64,000 bases of DNA from Cytophagales bacterium (GTDB lineage Bacteria; Bacteroidota; Bacteroidia; Cytophagales; 172606-1): NCBI GenBank assembly GCA_030448185.1, contig JAUJNL010000037.1, forward strand, positions 1 to 64,000, given 5' to 3'. Below, in pieces: positions 19,299-30,686 of the stretch (position 1 is its first letter; each line of letters opens with the position of its first letter). Made by a program: the position numbers and the translations under genes. Under the pieces are notes generated by a model. The model saw only the letters and a program-made list of their open reading frames with translations, was not told the DNA's origin and did no database searches.

Positions 19299-20444
19299 TC
19301 ATTTTATGCTTATTACTTTCAGCGTTTCCTGCACCTGGATAATCTTTTTCTTGAGCTCTGCTAAGTCATTGTCTAAAATAGTGACGTGCCCCATTTTACG
19401 GAACGGTTTGGTGGATTTCTTACCGTACAGGTGCGGGTAAACCCCTTTGATCTGTAAAATATCATTGATTCCCTGGTAATGCGCTTTGCCGGAGTAGCCT
19501 TCTTCGCCGAGTAAATTGACCATAGCGGCCATGGTTTGCGTATCTGTGGAGCCCAGCGGTAAGCCTAAGATGGCCCGCAGGTGCTGCTCAAATTGGGAGG
19601 TGAAGTTGGCCCGGATCGTATGGTGACCACTATTGTGCGGCCGGGGTGCTGATTCATTTACCAGTACTTCTCCGGACGGCGTTACAAACATTTCTACGGC
19701 CAGCAGACCCACAATGCCCAGTTTCTGGGCTACGCCTAAGGCTATTTCGTTGGCTCGGGCAATAGTTAACTGATCTAGCTGCGCTGGAGCCAGCAGGTAT
19801 TCCACCAGGTTTTTTTCCGGATGAAAAACCAGTTCTACCGGTGGAAAAACGCTTACGTCTCCCTGTACATTGCGGGCTACGATCACGGAGATTTCCTTAG
19901 CTACGTCCACTGCTTTTTCTAGTAAACTTGGCTCCGTAAAAGCCTTGGACAGATCCGCCATGGACCGAAGCCGTTGTACGCCGCGTCCGTCGTAACCCAT
20001 CATGCCCAGTTTCTGGAAGGCGGGTAAAAATGCCTGGTGCTTACCTATGTCCTCCATGTGATCAATCAGCACAAAATCCGCGGTAGGCAGACCATGAGAC
20101 TGATAAAACTGTTTTTGCACCCGCTTATCCTGGATAGTACGAATCACGTGAGGCTGCGGATATACTTTTACCCCTTCTGCTTCCAGCTTTTCCAGGGCGT
20201 CCACATTGACGTGTTCAATCTCAATGGTGAGTACGTCTACGGTTTTGCCAAACTGGTATACGGCCTCAAAATCAGTGAGCTTGCCCAGCACGAATTCGTG
20301 AGCCAGAAACTTGCAGGGCGCATCGGGGTCGCCATCCAGTACTTTAATAAATAGATTATAATCCACAGCGGCCTGGATAAGCATCCGGCCCAGCTGGCCA
20401 CCGCCTAAAATGCCGAGTCGGAAATTATGATCGAAAGGAGTCAT
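19299..20444 (-). CDS. purK: N5-carboxyaminoimidazole ribonucleotide synthase
   Basis: ATP-grasp enzyme making N5-CAIR from AIR, bicarbonate and ATP, feeding PurE. Seen: N-terminal LGILGGGQLGRMLIQAA, the KMGYDGRGV-type loop here as LGMMGYDGRGVQ, EISVIVARN, VELFV-like VEMFVTPSGEVLVNESAPRPHNSGH, and a C-terminal MGHVTIL. The start at ATG 20444 (MTPFDHNF) fits the family better than the upstream in-frame ATG at 20483. About 381 aa, intact. Its order with purE is typical of Bacteroidetes. Confidence 0.95.
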   Translation of the reverse strand: MTPFDHNFRLGILGGGQLGRMLIQAAVDYNLFIKVLDGDPDAPCKFLAHEFVLGKLTDFEAVYQFGKTVDVLTIEIEHVNVDALEKLEAEGVKVYPQPHVIRTIQDKRVQKQFYQSHGLPTADFVLIDHMEDIGKHQAFLPAFQKLGMMGYDGRGVQRLRSMADLSKAFTEPSLLEKAVDVAKEISVIVARNVQGDVSVFPPVELVFHPEKNLVEYLLAPAQLDQLTIARANEIALGVAQKLGIVGLLAVEMFVTPSGEVLVNESAPRPHNSGHHTIRANFTSQFEQHLRAILGLPLGSTDTQTMAAMVNLLGEEGYSGKAHYQGINDILQIKGVYPHLYGKKSTKPFRKMGHVTILDNDLAELKKKIIQVQETLKVISIK

Positions 20445-20504
20445 GTAGAACTGATGGGCTAATTTTGCTGCAAAATACTTCATTTTGACAAAACGCTTCC
20501 CTGC

Positions 20505-22855
20505 TTATTCTCCCATTCCCAGGGAAGGCGGAACATCGGACTTACCAGTACCCCAGTTTTTATTCGGCTGCGGTCCCATCTCCAATACTAATTCGCCCCC
20601 GTTTATAATCTCCTGGTGCAACAAATACGTGCGGGTAAAGGGCTTGCCATTAAGGGTGGCCGACTGGATATAGCCGTTCGTTGACGAATTTTTATTTGCC
20701 TTAATCGTAAACTTTTTTCCGGCAGAGGGCGCAAAAGTGGTGCTTTGGAATACAGGGCTTCCCAAAACGTAATAAGGCATACCTGGACAAACGGGATACA
20801 GGCCTATCATGCTAAAAGCCAGCCAAGCCGACATCTGGCCGGAGTCCTCATTGCCGCTTAGCCCACCTGGATCAGTACTGTATTCTTCCCGGATAATGTT
20901 CCGGATTCGCCGCTGGGTTTTCCAGGCAGCTCCGGCGTAAGGATATAAGTAGACGGTCTGGTGGCCGGGTTCATTGCCGTGCCAGTAGTACCGCAAGTCA
21001 AATAGGGTATCCAATCGGTTCACAAATTTTTCTTTGCCCCCCATTAGTCCCATTAACCCGGCTACATCCTGGGGCACATACCAGGTGTACTGATAAGGCG
21101 ACCCCTCCGTGATAAACGAGGCCCGGGTGGCAAACGGATCAAAAGGCTCAATCCAACGGCCATCGGCGTAACGGCCCCGTACGTAACCGGTACGGGTATC
21201 AAAAACATTCTCATAGTTTTTAGCCCTGCGCATCAGTGCTTCGTAATCGGCCTGTTTGCCCAGTTTCTTAGCTACCTGCGCCAGTACAAAATCATCGTAA
21301 GCGTATTCCAGCGTTCGGGATACTTGTTCCCGCTTATGAAAGGCATCCCACACGGAATCTTCAGGGGTATATAATTGTATTGCAGATAGGAAGCCAATGC
21401 CCGGCGGCCCTTGCCATTTTTATACTCGGCTACGTCCGTATTTACCTCAAAAGCATTGCGGCGCATGGCGGCATAGGCTTTTTCGGGGTCAATTCCGTTA
21501 ATATTTTTGGTAATGGCATCCCCGATCATGGCGGTTGCGTGGTCGCCGATCATGGCCGCGGTGTAGTGGTTCCAGCAGGGGAAAATAGGCAACCAGCCGC
21601 CCTGTTCTGCTTTTTTCAGCAGAGATTGCGCCATATGCGAGGCGCGGTCCGGCTCCAGCAACGTCAGCAGCGGATGTACGGCGGTACGTGTCCCACATCG
21701 AGAAGTCTTCGTAGTAATTAAACCCAGCCGCCTTATAAACGTTGTTGTCTTCGGCAAAACCTGGATAGCTGCCATCCACATCATTGAAAATGCGGGGCAG
21801 TAATTTGGTATGATACAAGGCTGTATAGAAAAGGCTCAAATCCTGTTCCTGCGTAGCTTGTACCTGTACTTTTCCCAAAGCCTGGTTCCAGGCAGCAGCC
21901 GAATTTTGCCTGACTTTATTGAAATTCCAGTCAGGTATTTCAGCTCTTAAGTTTTTATGGGCTCCTTCCAGACTGGTAAAAGAGGTCCCTACCTTCACTT
22001 TCACTGTCTGATTTGCTTTCGCTGCAAAACGGATAAAGGCGCCAACCGGGGTTTTGTTACCCTGCGTACTGTTGCTTTGCTGGTTCACCTGTTCACCATT
22101 CCAGGTACCAAAACCAGCGAAAGGCGTGTCAAATACGGCTACAAAATAGCCACTGAAACCGGCTGATTGCCCTAATCCCTGATAAATCCGGTGCGCGGGA
22201 TTGTAGCCTACTATTTCGTTCTTTTCCGGATGAATCTCGATAAGCCTTCCCCTTCGTCGCTGTTGGGTTCTACGACAATAAAACTTTCTCCGGCTTTGGT
22301 AAAGGTAAACTGCATGATTCCGGCCCGGGTAGTGCCCGTTAATTCGGCCCGGATGGCGTAGTCGTCCAGGGTAACCTGGTAATAGTCCGGCACTGCTTTT
22401 TCAGTAGCATGACGAAAGGCAGAAGCCCTGGTGTCGGGCTTAATTTTTAGCGGGCCAGTCATAGGCATAAGGGTCACACTGCCGTAGTCCTGCGTACAAC
22501 TCCCGCTCATCCAGTGACTTCCCCGAAAGCCTTGTATTTTCTTATCCTGGTAATAATAAGGAGGAAATGCATTTCCGCTCCGTGGCCTGGGTTTGAGGGG
22601 TCCAGTTGGTAAGTCCGTGCGGCACGCCCACGGCAGGAAAAGTCTGTCCTTTTAGTTCCGACCCTGCTTCGCTGTGACGACGGGCACTTTCCGTGGTGCT
22701 GGGGCCGTGCCAATCAGCGGATTGACATAACGGGTCAGGTCCGTTTTGGACGGAGACTGACCAGGGGCGATCAAACAATTGATTACACACATCCATAACA
22801 GGACGGTAGTTTTCAGACCGGAAAACGGCCGGACATATGCAGCTAAGTGTGGCAT
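20505..22855 (-). pseudogene. GH92 family alpha-mannosidase, secreted (frameshifted)
   Basis: Ca2+-dependent exo-alpha-mannosidase family abundant in Bacteroidetes, acting on mannose-containing glycans outside the cytoplasm. Joined frames give ~770 aa: a signal peptide (VLLWMCVINCLIAPGQS), DLTRYVNPLIGTA, TFPAVGVPHG, GSHWMSG, the middle FSMWDTYR and the C-terminal GLSGNEDSGQMSAW catalytic-region motif, all family hallmarks. Breaks occur near 22700, 22560, 22505, 22235, 21690 and 21370. Because the pieces are collinear and otherwise well conserved, errors are more likely than decay. Linkage preference cannot be told. Confidence 0.85.
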
Positions 22856-23004
22856 AGAATAGGGACAGATATTTAAATGCTATAATTTGCGAAACAGTAT
22901 AACAGGTAATTCTCTTTTATAGAGAAATTTACGTCGGCAACGAACCTATTTTCTTGCAATTGCTTTATTTCAACAGTGGTTGCAACCTATCGAAATACCC
23001 TTAC

Positions 23005-23530
23005 ATGATTACGATTATCAGTGGTACTAATCGGCCTCAGTCGGTTACCAAAGTCATAAGTCTTTATTATCAGGAGATACTTGCCTCTTTAGGGGCTCAA
23101 AGTCAGGTATTAGATCTGCACGATCTGCCTCCTGATTTTACCTATACGGCGCTTTATGGCAATAGTGGTAAAAATACGCGGTTTAACCAATTCCGGGAGA
23201 TGGTGGAAGCCTCACAGAAATTTGTATTTGTGGTGCCTGAATATAATAATTCCTTCCCCGGCGTATTAAAGGCATTTATTGACGGTTTAAAATACCCCGG
23301 ATAGTTTTTCCAATAAAAAGGCAGCTTTGGTAGGTCTCTCCACAGGTGTGCAGGGTGGCTCTATTGCCCTGAGTCATTTGAGTGACGTATTGGCTTATAT
23401 GGGAATGAACATGATTGGTCTGCAGGTAAAGCTAGGGCGCCTGAAGGAATTTATGGCCGATGGCAAGATCACTTTTCCGATCTACAACGATATGCTGATG
23501 CTGCAGGCCAAGCGGTTGGTGGAGTTTTGA
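23005..23530 (+). pseudogene. NADPH-dependent FMN reductase family protein (one frameshift)
   Basis: Flavodoxin-like FMN-binding reductase (NADPH_dep_FMN_red family). Visible are the phosphate-binding ISGTNRPQSVTK at the N-terminus and VPEYNNSFPGVLKAFIDGL in the middle. The continuation NKKAALVGLSTGVQGGSIALSHLS is in another frame. A single base change near 23300 (CCCCGG) separates the halves; merged length is ~175 aa, normal for the family. ATG 23005 is chosen because it starts directly at the first beta strand. It is convergent with ftsZ and shares an intergenic terminator. Confidence 0.85.
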
Positions 23531-23694
23531 GGCAGTTTCGAGTTTGGGGTTTCCCGTTGCCAATCTAATATAAGAATGGTGTCTCACTTCTCGTGCAAGT
23601 ATCGCTTCGCTTGAGATCTATTATTAATCCTTTATCATACTACTTCTGACCTAATAATTCCTACCCCGTAAGTAATGGATACTAAATCAAAAAC

Positions 23695-23714
23695 CCGGGA
23701 AGTTTTTATCCCGG
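23695..23714. terminator. Bidirectional terminator between FMN reductase and ftsZ
   Basis: CCGGGA (23695-23700) pairs with TCCCGG (23709-23714). T-runs follow on both strands (CTTTTT on plus; GGTTTTTGATTT on minus). Confidence 0.65.
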
Positions 23715-23839
23715 CTTTTTCAGTTTCAAACGTAAACAGTTAAATCTGTAACAAGGTAATATTACGTATTTTTAAGAAAAACGCTTATAATCTGTAATTG
23801 GTATTTGCTATTTTTCTTTTCTGAATTAAAAATTCCAAC

Positions 23840-25273
23840 TTAATCTACATTATCATGCAGGAAGCGGTTATTTCCCAACAACCGGTCATCGTCATCCAGG
23901 GTTAAGCGGGAAATATTGCGGTCGGCAGAATGCGGCACGTCATTGAGCCGGATGCCTTTCCGCTTATAAGCCGGCACGTTCATTTTTTCGTAAAACTCAT
24001 CCTGCGACAAATTGCTGCTCAAGCCCTTCAGTTGCTGCCGGCGCTTCTCCAGTTCCCGCTGACGACGAACCTGGTCCTCATCCGGATAGGCATTATCCTC
24101 ATAGCCGCGGTTATCCCGCGGATTCACCGTTTCGCCGTTCAAATCTACAACCATCCGGGAATCGTTGGGCGGCGTGTAGTCATCGTACCGGTTGGTAGTG
24201 GTCCGGGTAGGCTGCACTGGTTCCGGCAATGCATGCTTTACCTGTTTGCCACTTTCCAGGTCGGTTACCTTGCGGTGAAAATGACGGTCCTCGGGATTAT
24301 CATCGAAGCCGGTAGCAATAATCGTTACCCGCAGGTATGGTCCCAAGGCATCGTCAATCACGTCACCGGGAATCAGCTCGTCTACTTCGTCGCCGGTTCT
24401 TTCGTTGATGTAATTGGTGATAATAGACTGCTCGCCCATGGTCATTTCCGCTTCGGAACTGTAGAACATAGTCAGCAGAATACGCTTGGCGCCCCGGATA
24501 TCGCGGTTATTGAGCAGCGGTGAATTCAGTGCTTCTTCAATAGCCTTGCGGGCCCGGTTCTCGCCCTGCGCCGTGGCTGATCCCATTACGGCTTGTCCGG
24601 CGTTTTTCATCACCTTCTTCACATCTTCAAAGTCGACGTTCACGTAACCGGGTACGGTGATGATCTCGGCAATGGACTTGGCCGCATTGGTCAGGATGTT
24701 ATCGGCCTGGGCAAAAGCCTGCCGTTTCGGCAAATCGCCGTAAATATCCTGCAACTTATCATTGAGAATCAACAGTACCGTATCGCAGTATTGCTTGAGC
24801 TCCTCAATCCCTTTAAACGCATTTTCCTTTTTAATCCTTCCCTCAAAGCTGAAAGGCGCCGTTACAATAGCCACGGTCAGTACCCCTCTTTCCTGGGCAA
24901 TACGGGCCAACACGGGGGCAGCTCCGGTACCGGTACCACCACCCATCCCCGCCGTGACAAACACCATTTTCACGTTGGGGGTGAATAGTTCCCGGATTTC
25001 GTCTTCACTTTCCAGGGCTGCGTCACGGCCACGTTCAGGGTTGGCGCCTGCTCCGAGTCCTTCCGTTAGGGTAATACCCAAACGTACTTTATTAGGAACC
25101 GGGCTGGCTTCCAGCGCCTGACGGTCGGTATTGCATATCACAAATTCAACGTCACGGATACCGTGGTTAAACATGTGGTTAACGGCATTACCACCGCCGC
25201 CGCCTACACCGATTACTTTGATAATGGACCGGTGCCGGTCGGGTAATTCAAACTTGAAAGAAGAATCAAGCAT
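23840..25273 (-). CDS. ftsZ: Cell division protein FtsZ
   Basis: Tubulin-like GTPase that forms the division ring. GTP-binding motifs are clear: GVGGGGGNAVNHM near residue 22 and the tubulin signature GGGTGTGAAP near residue 112. The GTPase body ends around residue 320, and a long charged linker (Q/R/E-rich) leads to the C-terminal NRFLHDNVD. At 477 aa it has the extended linker common in Bacteroidetes. Frame intact. It is the last gene of the dcw cluster, 173 bp downstream of ftsA, and has a terminator behind it. Confidence 0.98.
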   Translation of the reverse strand: MLDSSFKFELPDRHRSIIKVIGVGGGGGNAVNHMFNHGIRDVEFVICNTDRQALEASPVPNKVRLGITLTEGLGAGANPERGRDAALESEDEIRELFTPNVKMVFVTAGMGGGTGTGAAPVLARIAQERGVLTVAIVTAPFSFEGRIKKENAFKGIEELKQYCDTVLLILNDKLQDIYGDLPKRQAFAQADNILTNAAKSIAEIITVPGYVNVDFEDVKKVMKNAGQAVMGSATAQGENRARKAIEEALNSPLLNNRDIRGAKRILLTMFYSSEAEMTMGEQSIITNYINERTGDEVDELIPGDVIDDALGPYLRVTIIATGFDDNPEDRHFHRKVTDLESGKQVKHALPEPVQPTRTTTNRYDDYTPPNDSRMVVDLNGETVNPRDNRGYEDNAYPDEDQVRRQRELEKRRQQLKGLSSNLSQDEFYEKMNVPAYKRKGIRLNDVPHSADRNISRLTLDDDDRLLGNNRFLHDNVD

Positions 25274-25446
25274 AAAAATGATTTCTTTTTTAAGGTTGTG
25301 ATTTCTTTAGTTAAGGAATGCTAAAGGCTAAAGGTTAAATGCTTAATGGATTGAAATGAGAAAATAGTACCAGTTTTCATTGGACATTTAACGCTTGGCA
25401 TTTCATTCTCATTTACCTTTTAGCATTCAATATTTACCATTCTACG

Positions 25447-26781
25447 CTAGTAGTCTATCCGGTCGTCCATATCATCGGTGAGGAAGCGACGCGTTTTATC
25501 CAGAATATTGCCGAAAAACCGGCCGCCCTGATTTTCCTTTTCCTTTCGTGGGGACTGAGGAGCAGACGTTGTAACCGGCTTCGTCTTCAGGTATCCGTTT
25601 TCCCGGTCATCAATGGCCCGGAAACCGGACAGCACTAAGCCAACGGTGGTTGCATACGCCGGATTTTTCACTTCTTCATTCTGCACGCGGCCCATAAACT
25701 GATTAGGCGTTCCCACGCGGGTATGCAGGCCGGTAGTAAGTTCAAACAACTCCTTCAAGTATTGCAGTTGCGCACCGCCGCCGGTCAGTACGATGCCTCC
25801 GGTTAATCTTTCGTATCCGGCCCGGGCAATTTCGGCGTAGATCATTTCGATCACTTCCTCCATGCGGGCTTCAATAATATAGGAAAGGTTCTTTACGGAA
25901 ATCTCCTTGGGAGGCCGGCCGGGCAGTACCGGTATGGATACTACTTCGTTCCAACTGGCCATTTCTGCCATAGCCTGTCCGAAGCGGATTTTGAGCAACT
26001 CCGCGTAGCGGGCCTGAATCGTACAGCCTTCCTCTATGTCCCGGGTAATGATATTACCCCCAAACGGGATCACCGCTGTATGACGGATAATATTTTTGTG
26101 GAATATAGCAATGTCCGTGGTGTCACCTCCGATGTCAACCAAGGCTACTCCCGCTTCTTTTTCCTCATCCATCAGCACTGCCATACCGGCCGCAATCGGT
26201 TCCTGAATACGGGCACCAACTTTCAGCTGATTCCGCTTACCCAGGAGCCGGTCGGCTTTCTCTACGCACTTTTGAATGTTGGCAATGGCCGCAAAAGGAG
26301 CCGTGATTACGTGAAAATCGCCTTCCAGCTTCACGCCCAGCATACCCACGGGATCATAAATGCCATTGGCATAATCTACCGTATAATCCTGCGGAATCAC
26401 ATGCAGGATCTGATTGCCCACGGGAGGCTGAATCCGGTGCATGTCTTCGTTCAGGCGCATAATGTCTTCCACGGTGATTTCCTTATCGGCTGATGCCCGC
26501 GTAAAACCGCTGCGTTCACGTATACTTCTGATCTGCTGACCCGAGATGCTTACATTAACTTCAATGATGTTTACATTTGACTGGTTCTCCGCTTCTGTAA
26601 TCGCCTTCACAATGGCATCCACCGTACGGTCGATGTTGGTGACCACACCCCGCACTACTCCGTTACAGGGAGCCTGGCCCATGCCCATAATTTCCAACCG
26701 GTCGTATTCATTCATCAGGCCAACCACCCAGCAAAATTTTTAACTGCCAATGTCAACTCCGACTACAATTTTTTATTCCAT
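25447..26781 (-). pseudogene. ftsA: Cell division protein FtsA (two in-frame stops near the start)
   Basis: Actin-like ATPase that anchors FtsZ to the membrane. From 26727 leftward the frame is open for 426 codons with family features (VALVDIGGDTTDIAIF, IVLTGGGAQL). Upstream, the same frame holds the missing N-terminus: ATG at 26779-26781, then ME-stop-KIVVGVDIGS-stop-KFCWVVGLMNEY. The TAAs are at 26773-26775 and 26740-26742; the second falls in the phosphate-1 motif normally reading DIGSTK. An essential gene with two stops within 40 bp points to base errors rather than inactivation. The gene lies between ftsQ and ftsZ as in other dcw clusters. Confidence 0.9.
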
Positions 26782-26794
26782 ATAAAAAATATTC

Positions 26795-27563
26795 TCAAAT
26801 TATTTGATACTCGTACGCTACACTTACCCGGTGATACCGGTTCCAACCCTTAACGGGCAAAATTTGCTTGTAAAACAGCCTCAGGTTCCTGAATTTAGAT
26901 GCATAGTCCAGCGCCGGGCCAAATTCTATCACCTGTTTGCCAACCTGCGGGTATAAGGTGATGCTGCCCGTTGGCGCTATTGAAATCTGGGCAATCTGCG
27001 CTTTCCAGAATTTATCCTTTTCAATAAATTTCAGCAGCAGGTCAAAAAAGGCTTTACCTTCTTCCTGCTCCAGCCAGTTGCCATTTAGGAGTTTGTCTGC
27101 GCCTGTGCCATCTACCAAAACTACCGGGCCGTAAACCGCTCTGAAACCGGGAGAACATAGCCTTCTTCACTGATATACCAATCCGGTGCATCCGGATGAA
27201 TCACGCGGGCTATGGGACGGATCTGTTCAATTTCGATATTTAACGCACCGGACAGATCTTCATACACCTGACAGCTCCGGATAAATTTATTGCTTTTAAT
27301 CCGCAGTTCAAGCTTACGGATATCAATATTTTTAAAGGGGGTACCAATCAGCCGGTCAGCGCCATTATTGGTCATCAGGCTCAGTACATCGTTCTCACTG
27401 ATAAAATACGTATCATACGTATCCTGAATGCGAACGTTGACCGTAGCGCAAACTTTTGTTCTCTGTTTTTTTCTACAAACCCGATCAGTGCAAAAAGACC
27501 CATTGCCATAAGGGTTACTTTTACACTTCTTTTTTGCCGGATCGAGAAAAATGCAACATACAA
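26795..27563 (-). pseudogene. ftsQ: Cell division protein FtsQ (frameshifted)
   Basis: Bitopic membrane protein linking early and late divisome components. Joined frames give a TM helix (VTLMAMGLFALIGFV), a POTRA-like region (ATVNVRIQDTYDTYFISENDVL...IDIRKLELRI) and the beta domain (YISEEGYVLPVSE...VVLVDGTG...RFHRVSVAYEYQII-like end). Breaks are in the A-run near 27450 and at a GG run near 27121, where one more G gives ARVVLVDG. A further A-run near 27530 may hide the true ATG at 27559; otherwise a TTG at 27563 starts the frame. Position directly before ftsA supports the call more than sequence similarity, which is low for FtsQ in general. Confidence 0.82.
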
Positions 27564-27717
27564 CCTAATTTACAATATTAAAAGGTTTTAGGAATTTTGT
27601 TTACAAAATTCAATTGCTCTAAAATGGGAATAATATGGTTGCCAACCAACTAAAATCACATTTTTTAAATGAATGGCATTATTTAGCTGTTTGAGCTCCA
27701 CGTTCCGTATGAGAGCG

Positions 27718-29103
27718 TCACAAACGTGACCTGCCACTTCTAATGGGCTCTATATATTGGTCAATCTCACCCGCCCCGATGGTTACCAGCACTTCCACCG
27801 GTTTTTTTTTCAAATGAGGGAGCAGGTCCTGTTTAGAGCATAACGTTTTATCCCTTGAATTGGTCTTTTGCAGAATAAGCTCTGAGGTAATACCAGGTAT
27901 GGGCTGCTCCCGGGCCGGGTAAATATCAAGTAAAATCAACCGGTCAGCCAAACCCAGACTTTCGGCAAAATCATCGGCGAAATCACGGGTGCGGCTATAC
28001 AAGTGCGGTTGAAAAACGGCTGTTACATGCTTATCCGGATATAAGGCCTTTACCGATTTCAGAAACGCTTCGATTTCTGCCGGATGGTGCGCATAGTCGT
28101 CAATGAAGATATTCCGGTCATTGATGAGAATATATTCAAATCGCCGCTTTACACCCCGGAAATCAGCCAAAGCGTCCCGGATCGTATCGGGTTCTATGCC
28201 CAGACTCAGGCCAACGGCGGTAGCGGCAGTTGCATTCAAGACATTATGAAAACCGGGCATCTGTAACCGGAAGCCTTCGATGGTACCGGTTGGCGTGGAA
28301 ATATCGAAGGTAAAGCTATGGCCTTGCCCTTGTATAGTCCAAGCCGAGTAAGCGGCACTCTCTTTCTTCATCGCAAAATCCGCCGCAGTCACTTCGTCGG
28401 GTACTGCCAGGGGCAGGTCCTTCTTGTAAAAAAGCTTGCCTCCGGGCTTAATCTGCGCCACAAAATCGCCAAACGACTTCTGTACCTCTTCATGGCTGCC
28501 GTAAATATCCAGGTGGTCGGCATCCATTGAGTTAACCACGGCAATGTCAGGGTGCAGGGTCAGAAAGGAACGGTCATACTCATCGGCTTCCACCACTACC
28601 ACCGGGTTGCCCTTGGTGGGATCGCCAAGCAGCATATTGGTACCGTAGTTTTGCGTAATGCCGCCCAGAAAGGCTACGCAATTATATCCGGCGTACGTGA
28701 GTACGTGGGCCGTCATGGAGGAGGTAGTCGTTTTTCCGTGCGTACCGGCAATGGCAATCGTAAAGAGGCTCTGCGTCAGCATGCCCAGTACCTGAGAACG
28801 TTTTTGTACGGTAAACCCGTTTTCCAGGAAGAAATTCAGCTCTTTGTGATCCTTGGGAACTGCCGGCGTGTATACGACCAGCACGCTTTGGGAAGCCTCC
28901 CGGAACCCTTTCGGAATCAGCGAAAGGTCATCCTCAAAATGCACTTCAATTCCTTCCGCCTGAAGCTCAGCAGTCAGGGAAGTAGGTGTACGGTCATACC
29001 CCGCTACTGCATAGCCATAACGCCGGAACCAGCGGGCCAGGGCACTCATGCCAATACCACCAATGCCAACAAAATAGACGTGGGTAAGTTCTTTTAAATT
29101 CAC
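27718..29103 (-). CDS. murC: UDP-N-acetylmuramate--L-alanine ligase
   Basis: Adds L-Ala to UDP-MurNAc, the first amino acid of the peptidoglycan stem. The N-terminal UDP-binding motif is YFVGIGGIGMSALARW, the Mur-ligase ATP loop AIAGTHGKTTTSSM near residue 115, VVEADEYDRSF, and the C-terminal DDYAHHPAEI and FQPHLYSRTRDF. 461 aa, intact. In the dcw cluster after the MutS-like gene and before ftsQ. Confidence 0.97.
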   Translation of the reverse strand: MNLKELTHVYFVGIGGIGMSALARWFRRYGYAVAGYDRTPTSLTAELQAEGIEVHFEDDLSLIPKGFREASQSVLVVYTPAVPKDHKELNFFLENGFTVQKRSQVLGMLTQSLFTIAIAGTHGKTTTSSMTAHVLTYAGYNCVAFLGGITQNYGTNMLLGDPTKGNPVVVVEADEYDRSFLTLHPDIAVVNSMDADHLDIYGSHEEVQKSFGDFVAQIKPGGKLFYKKDLPLAVPDEVTAADFAMKKESAAYSAWTIQGQGHSFTFDISTPTGTIEGFRLQMPGFHNVLNATAATAVGLSLGIEPDTIRDALADFRGVKRRFEYILINDRNIFIDDYAHHPAEIEAFLKSVKALYPDKHVTAVFQPHLYSRTRDFADDFAESLGLADRLILLDIYPAREQPIPGITSELILQKTNSRDKTLCSKQDLLPHLKKKPVEVLVTIGAGEIDQYIEPIRSGRSRL

Positions 29104-29282
29104 CGGGAAGTGCGGTTTGTTCCGGTGCGAATTTAGAGAAATAATCCTATCGCCGGTAAGTAACGTTATGCGAAAGGATAAAATATTGTGCGGTTGAGGG
29201 CATATAGTTCAAGATTTGTCAAGTATTCTGCTTCTTTTTTTAATAAATATTTCTCCTTCTTCCCGATAGGAAAGCAGGAGCT

Positions 29283-30644
29283 TTACTGATGGACAGGCAA
29301 TTGACCCGGTGGCACAAGTAATTCGGCTACACCTTCATTTTTCAGAATCAGCAGGCCCAGCCGGTCACCCGATACGCCGCTTGTCAGGCGGTAACTAAAT
29401 ATGGGCTTGCCATCAATTATGGCAGATTCAAAATAGCTAAAAATCACCTGCTCACAAGCTTGATATACGGAAGCCAGCTCAAGGAGGTGCGTAGATACCA
29501 TATACACGCCATTAGGCCAGTGCAGCAGCCCGCTAACTACCGTTTGCGAACAGTCAAAAGCATCCTTTACATTAGTGCCTTTGAATAATTCGTCTATCAC
29601 CACAAAGACCTTTTGGCCACTTCTTACGGTTTGGGCCAATTGCTTGCTTTTGACTACTTCACTGTAGAAGAAACTGTATCCCACACCGATATGGTCAGTC
29701 GTCTGTATGCTGCTGAACATTCCCTCAAACGCAGATAACCGGGCTGTACGGGCAGGAACGCCCAATCCCAGGTGGGCTAAGTAGACGGCAATGCCACAAG
29801 CCTTCATATAGGTGGTCTTGCCTGCCATATTGGGCCCGGTCAGGAACAGGAAGTTTTTACTTTTCTCCAATTGGAGATTATTCGGAACCGGGTTATCCAA
29901 TAACAGATGATATACATCCTCCAGGTGAACTTGTGGTTGCGGCACCTCCACAAACTCCGGAAAGGTCAGTCCGTATTTGTCCACTGACTTTGCCATTGCC
30001 AGTAGGGCATCCCATTCATACATGCATTCAAACAGCTGGATTATTTCCTCCCGGGCTTTGATCCGGATCAGCCAGTCATAACGGAGTATTTCAGTGAAAT
30101 AGTGGTGTCTGCTGCTTTCGTAACACGCTTTCTGTAAAGCGGGAGTAGTAAGGAGGGCTAAAGCTTTCTCAATTAATTTTTTTAGGATGGCTGGCAGCGG
30201 AAGCGCCGACAACCGGGTGATAGCTTGCCGGAAACTTTGCAGAAAAGCCAGAAAACGATAAGCGCCCCGAATGATAAACTCATAATCCCGCTGGTAAATC
30301 CATCGGTAGCTAAGTCCTTCAAAAAAGGCTGCCATCTGATTATTCTGCGAAACCGGCGCAATGCTGGAATCCCGGTATTGTTCGAGGAAGTGAAGTAGTT
30401 CCTGAGAAAAGGGCAGTTCCCAAGAGCCTAGATCAGTCAGCATACACTGAAGCGCCCGTTGTACTTCTTGAATGCGGCTGATATTGGCAAAAGGATGGCT
30501 GAACTTTTCCTGCAGTCTGGCCCGGCCCCCGTACGTTTTGGTGAAGTTGCATTGATCAAATATACTTCCAGCTCCGGAAGTCCGTTCGAAAATTTCCAGG
30601 TCAGCCAGTAATTCTGGGTCGAAGGAGAGGCCGTCAGTATCCAT
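29283..30644 (-). CDS. MutS-related ATPase (no mismatch-recognition domain)
   Basis: A 453-aa protein with only the lever/clamp and ATPase regions of the MutS family. The ATPase domain starts near residue 270: Walker A GPNMAGKTTYMKA, then VGYSFFYSEV, Walker B VFVVIDELFKGTN and STHLLELA. The mismatch-binding N-terminal domain (Phe-X-Glu) and the Smr domain of MutS2 are both missing, so it is neither classical MutS nor MutS2. Similar short MutS-like proteins are known in Bacteroidetes; role unknown. It is inserted between murG (41 bp upstream) and murC. Frame intact. Confidence 0.85.
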   Translation of the reverse strand: MDTDGLSFDPELLADLEIFERTSGAGSIFDQCNFTKTYGGRARLQEKFSHPFANISRIQEVQRALQCMLTDLGSWELPFSQELLHFLEQYRDSSIAPVSQNNQMAAFFEGLSYRWIYQRDYEFIIRGAYRFLAFLQSFRQAITRLSALPLPAILKKLIEKALALLTTPALQKACYESSRHHYFTEILRYDWLIRIKAREEIIQLFECMYEWDALLAMAKSVDKYGLTFPEFVEVPQPQVHLEDVYHLLLDNPVPNNLQLEKSKNFLFLTGPNMAGKTTYMKACGIAVYLAHLGLGVPARTARLSAFEGMFSSIQTTDHIGVGYSFFYSEVVKSKQLAQTVRSGQKVFVVIDELFKGTNVKDAFDCSQTVVSGLLHWPNGVYMVSTHLLELASVYQACEQVIFSYFESAIIDGKPIFSYRLTSGVSGDRLGLLILKNEGVAELLVPPGQLPVHQ

Positions 30645-30686
30645 ACAAAAGACTTTGGGCCACTTCCCTCAATTTTTGTACCCTTT

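Noticed and set aside
24593..24988. Long plus-strand frame antisense to ftsZ
   Set aside because: Antisense shadow of a conserved GC-rich gene; no start context or family.
26740..26775. Programmed readthrough controlling FtsA
   Set aside because: Two stops in 40 bp with no readthrough context, plus similar damage in neighbouring genes, make base error the better explanation.
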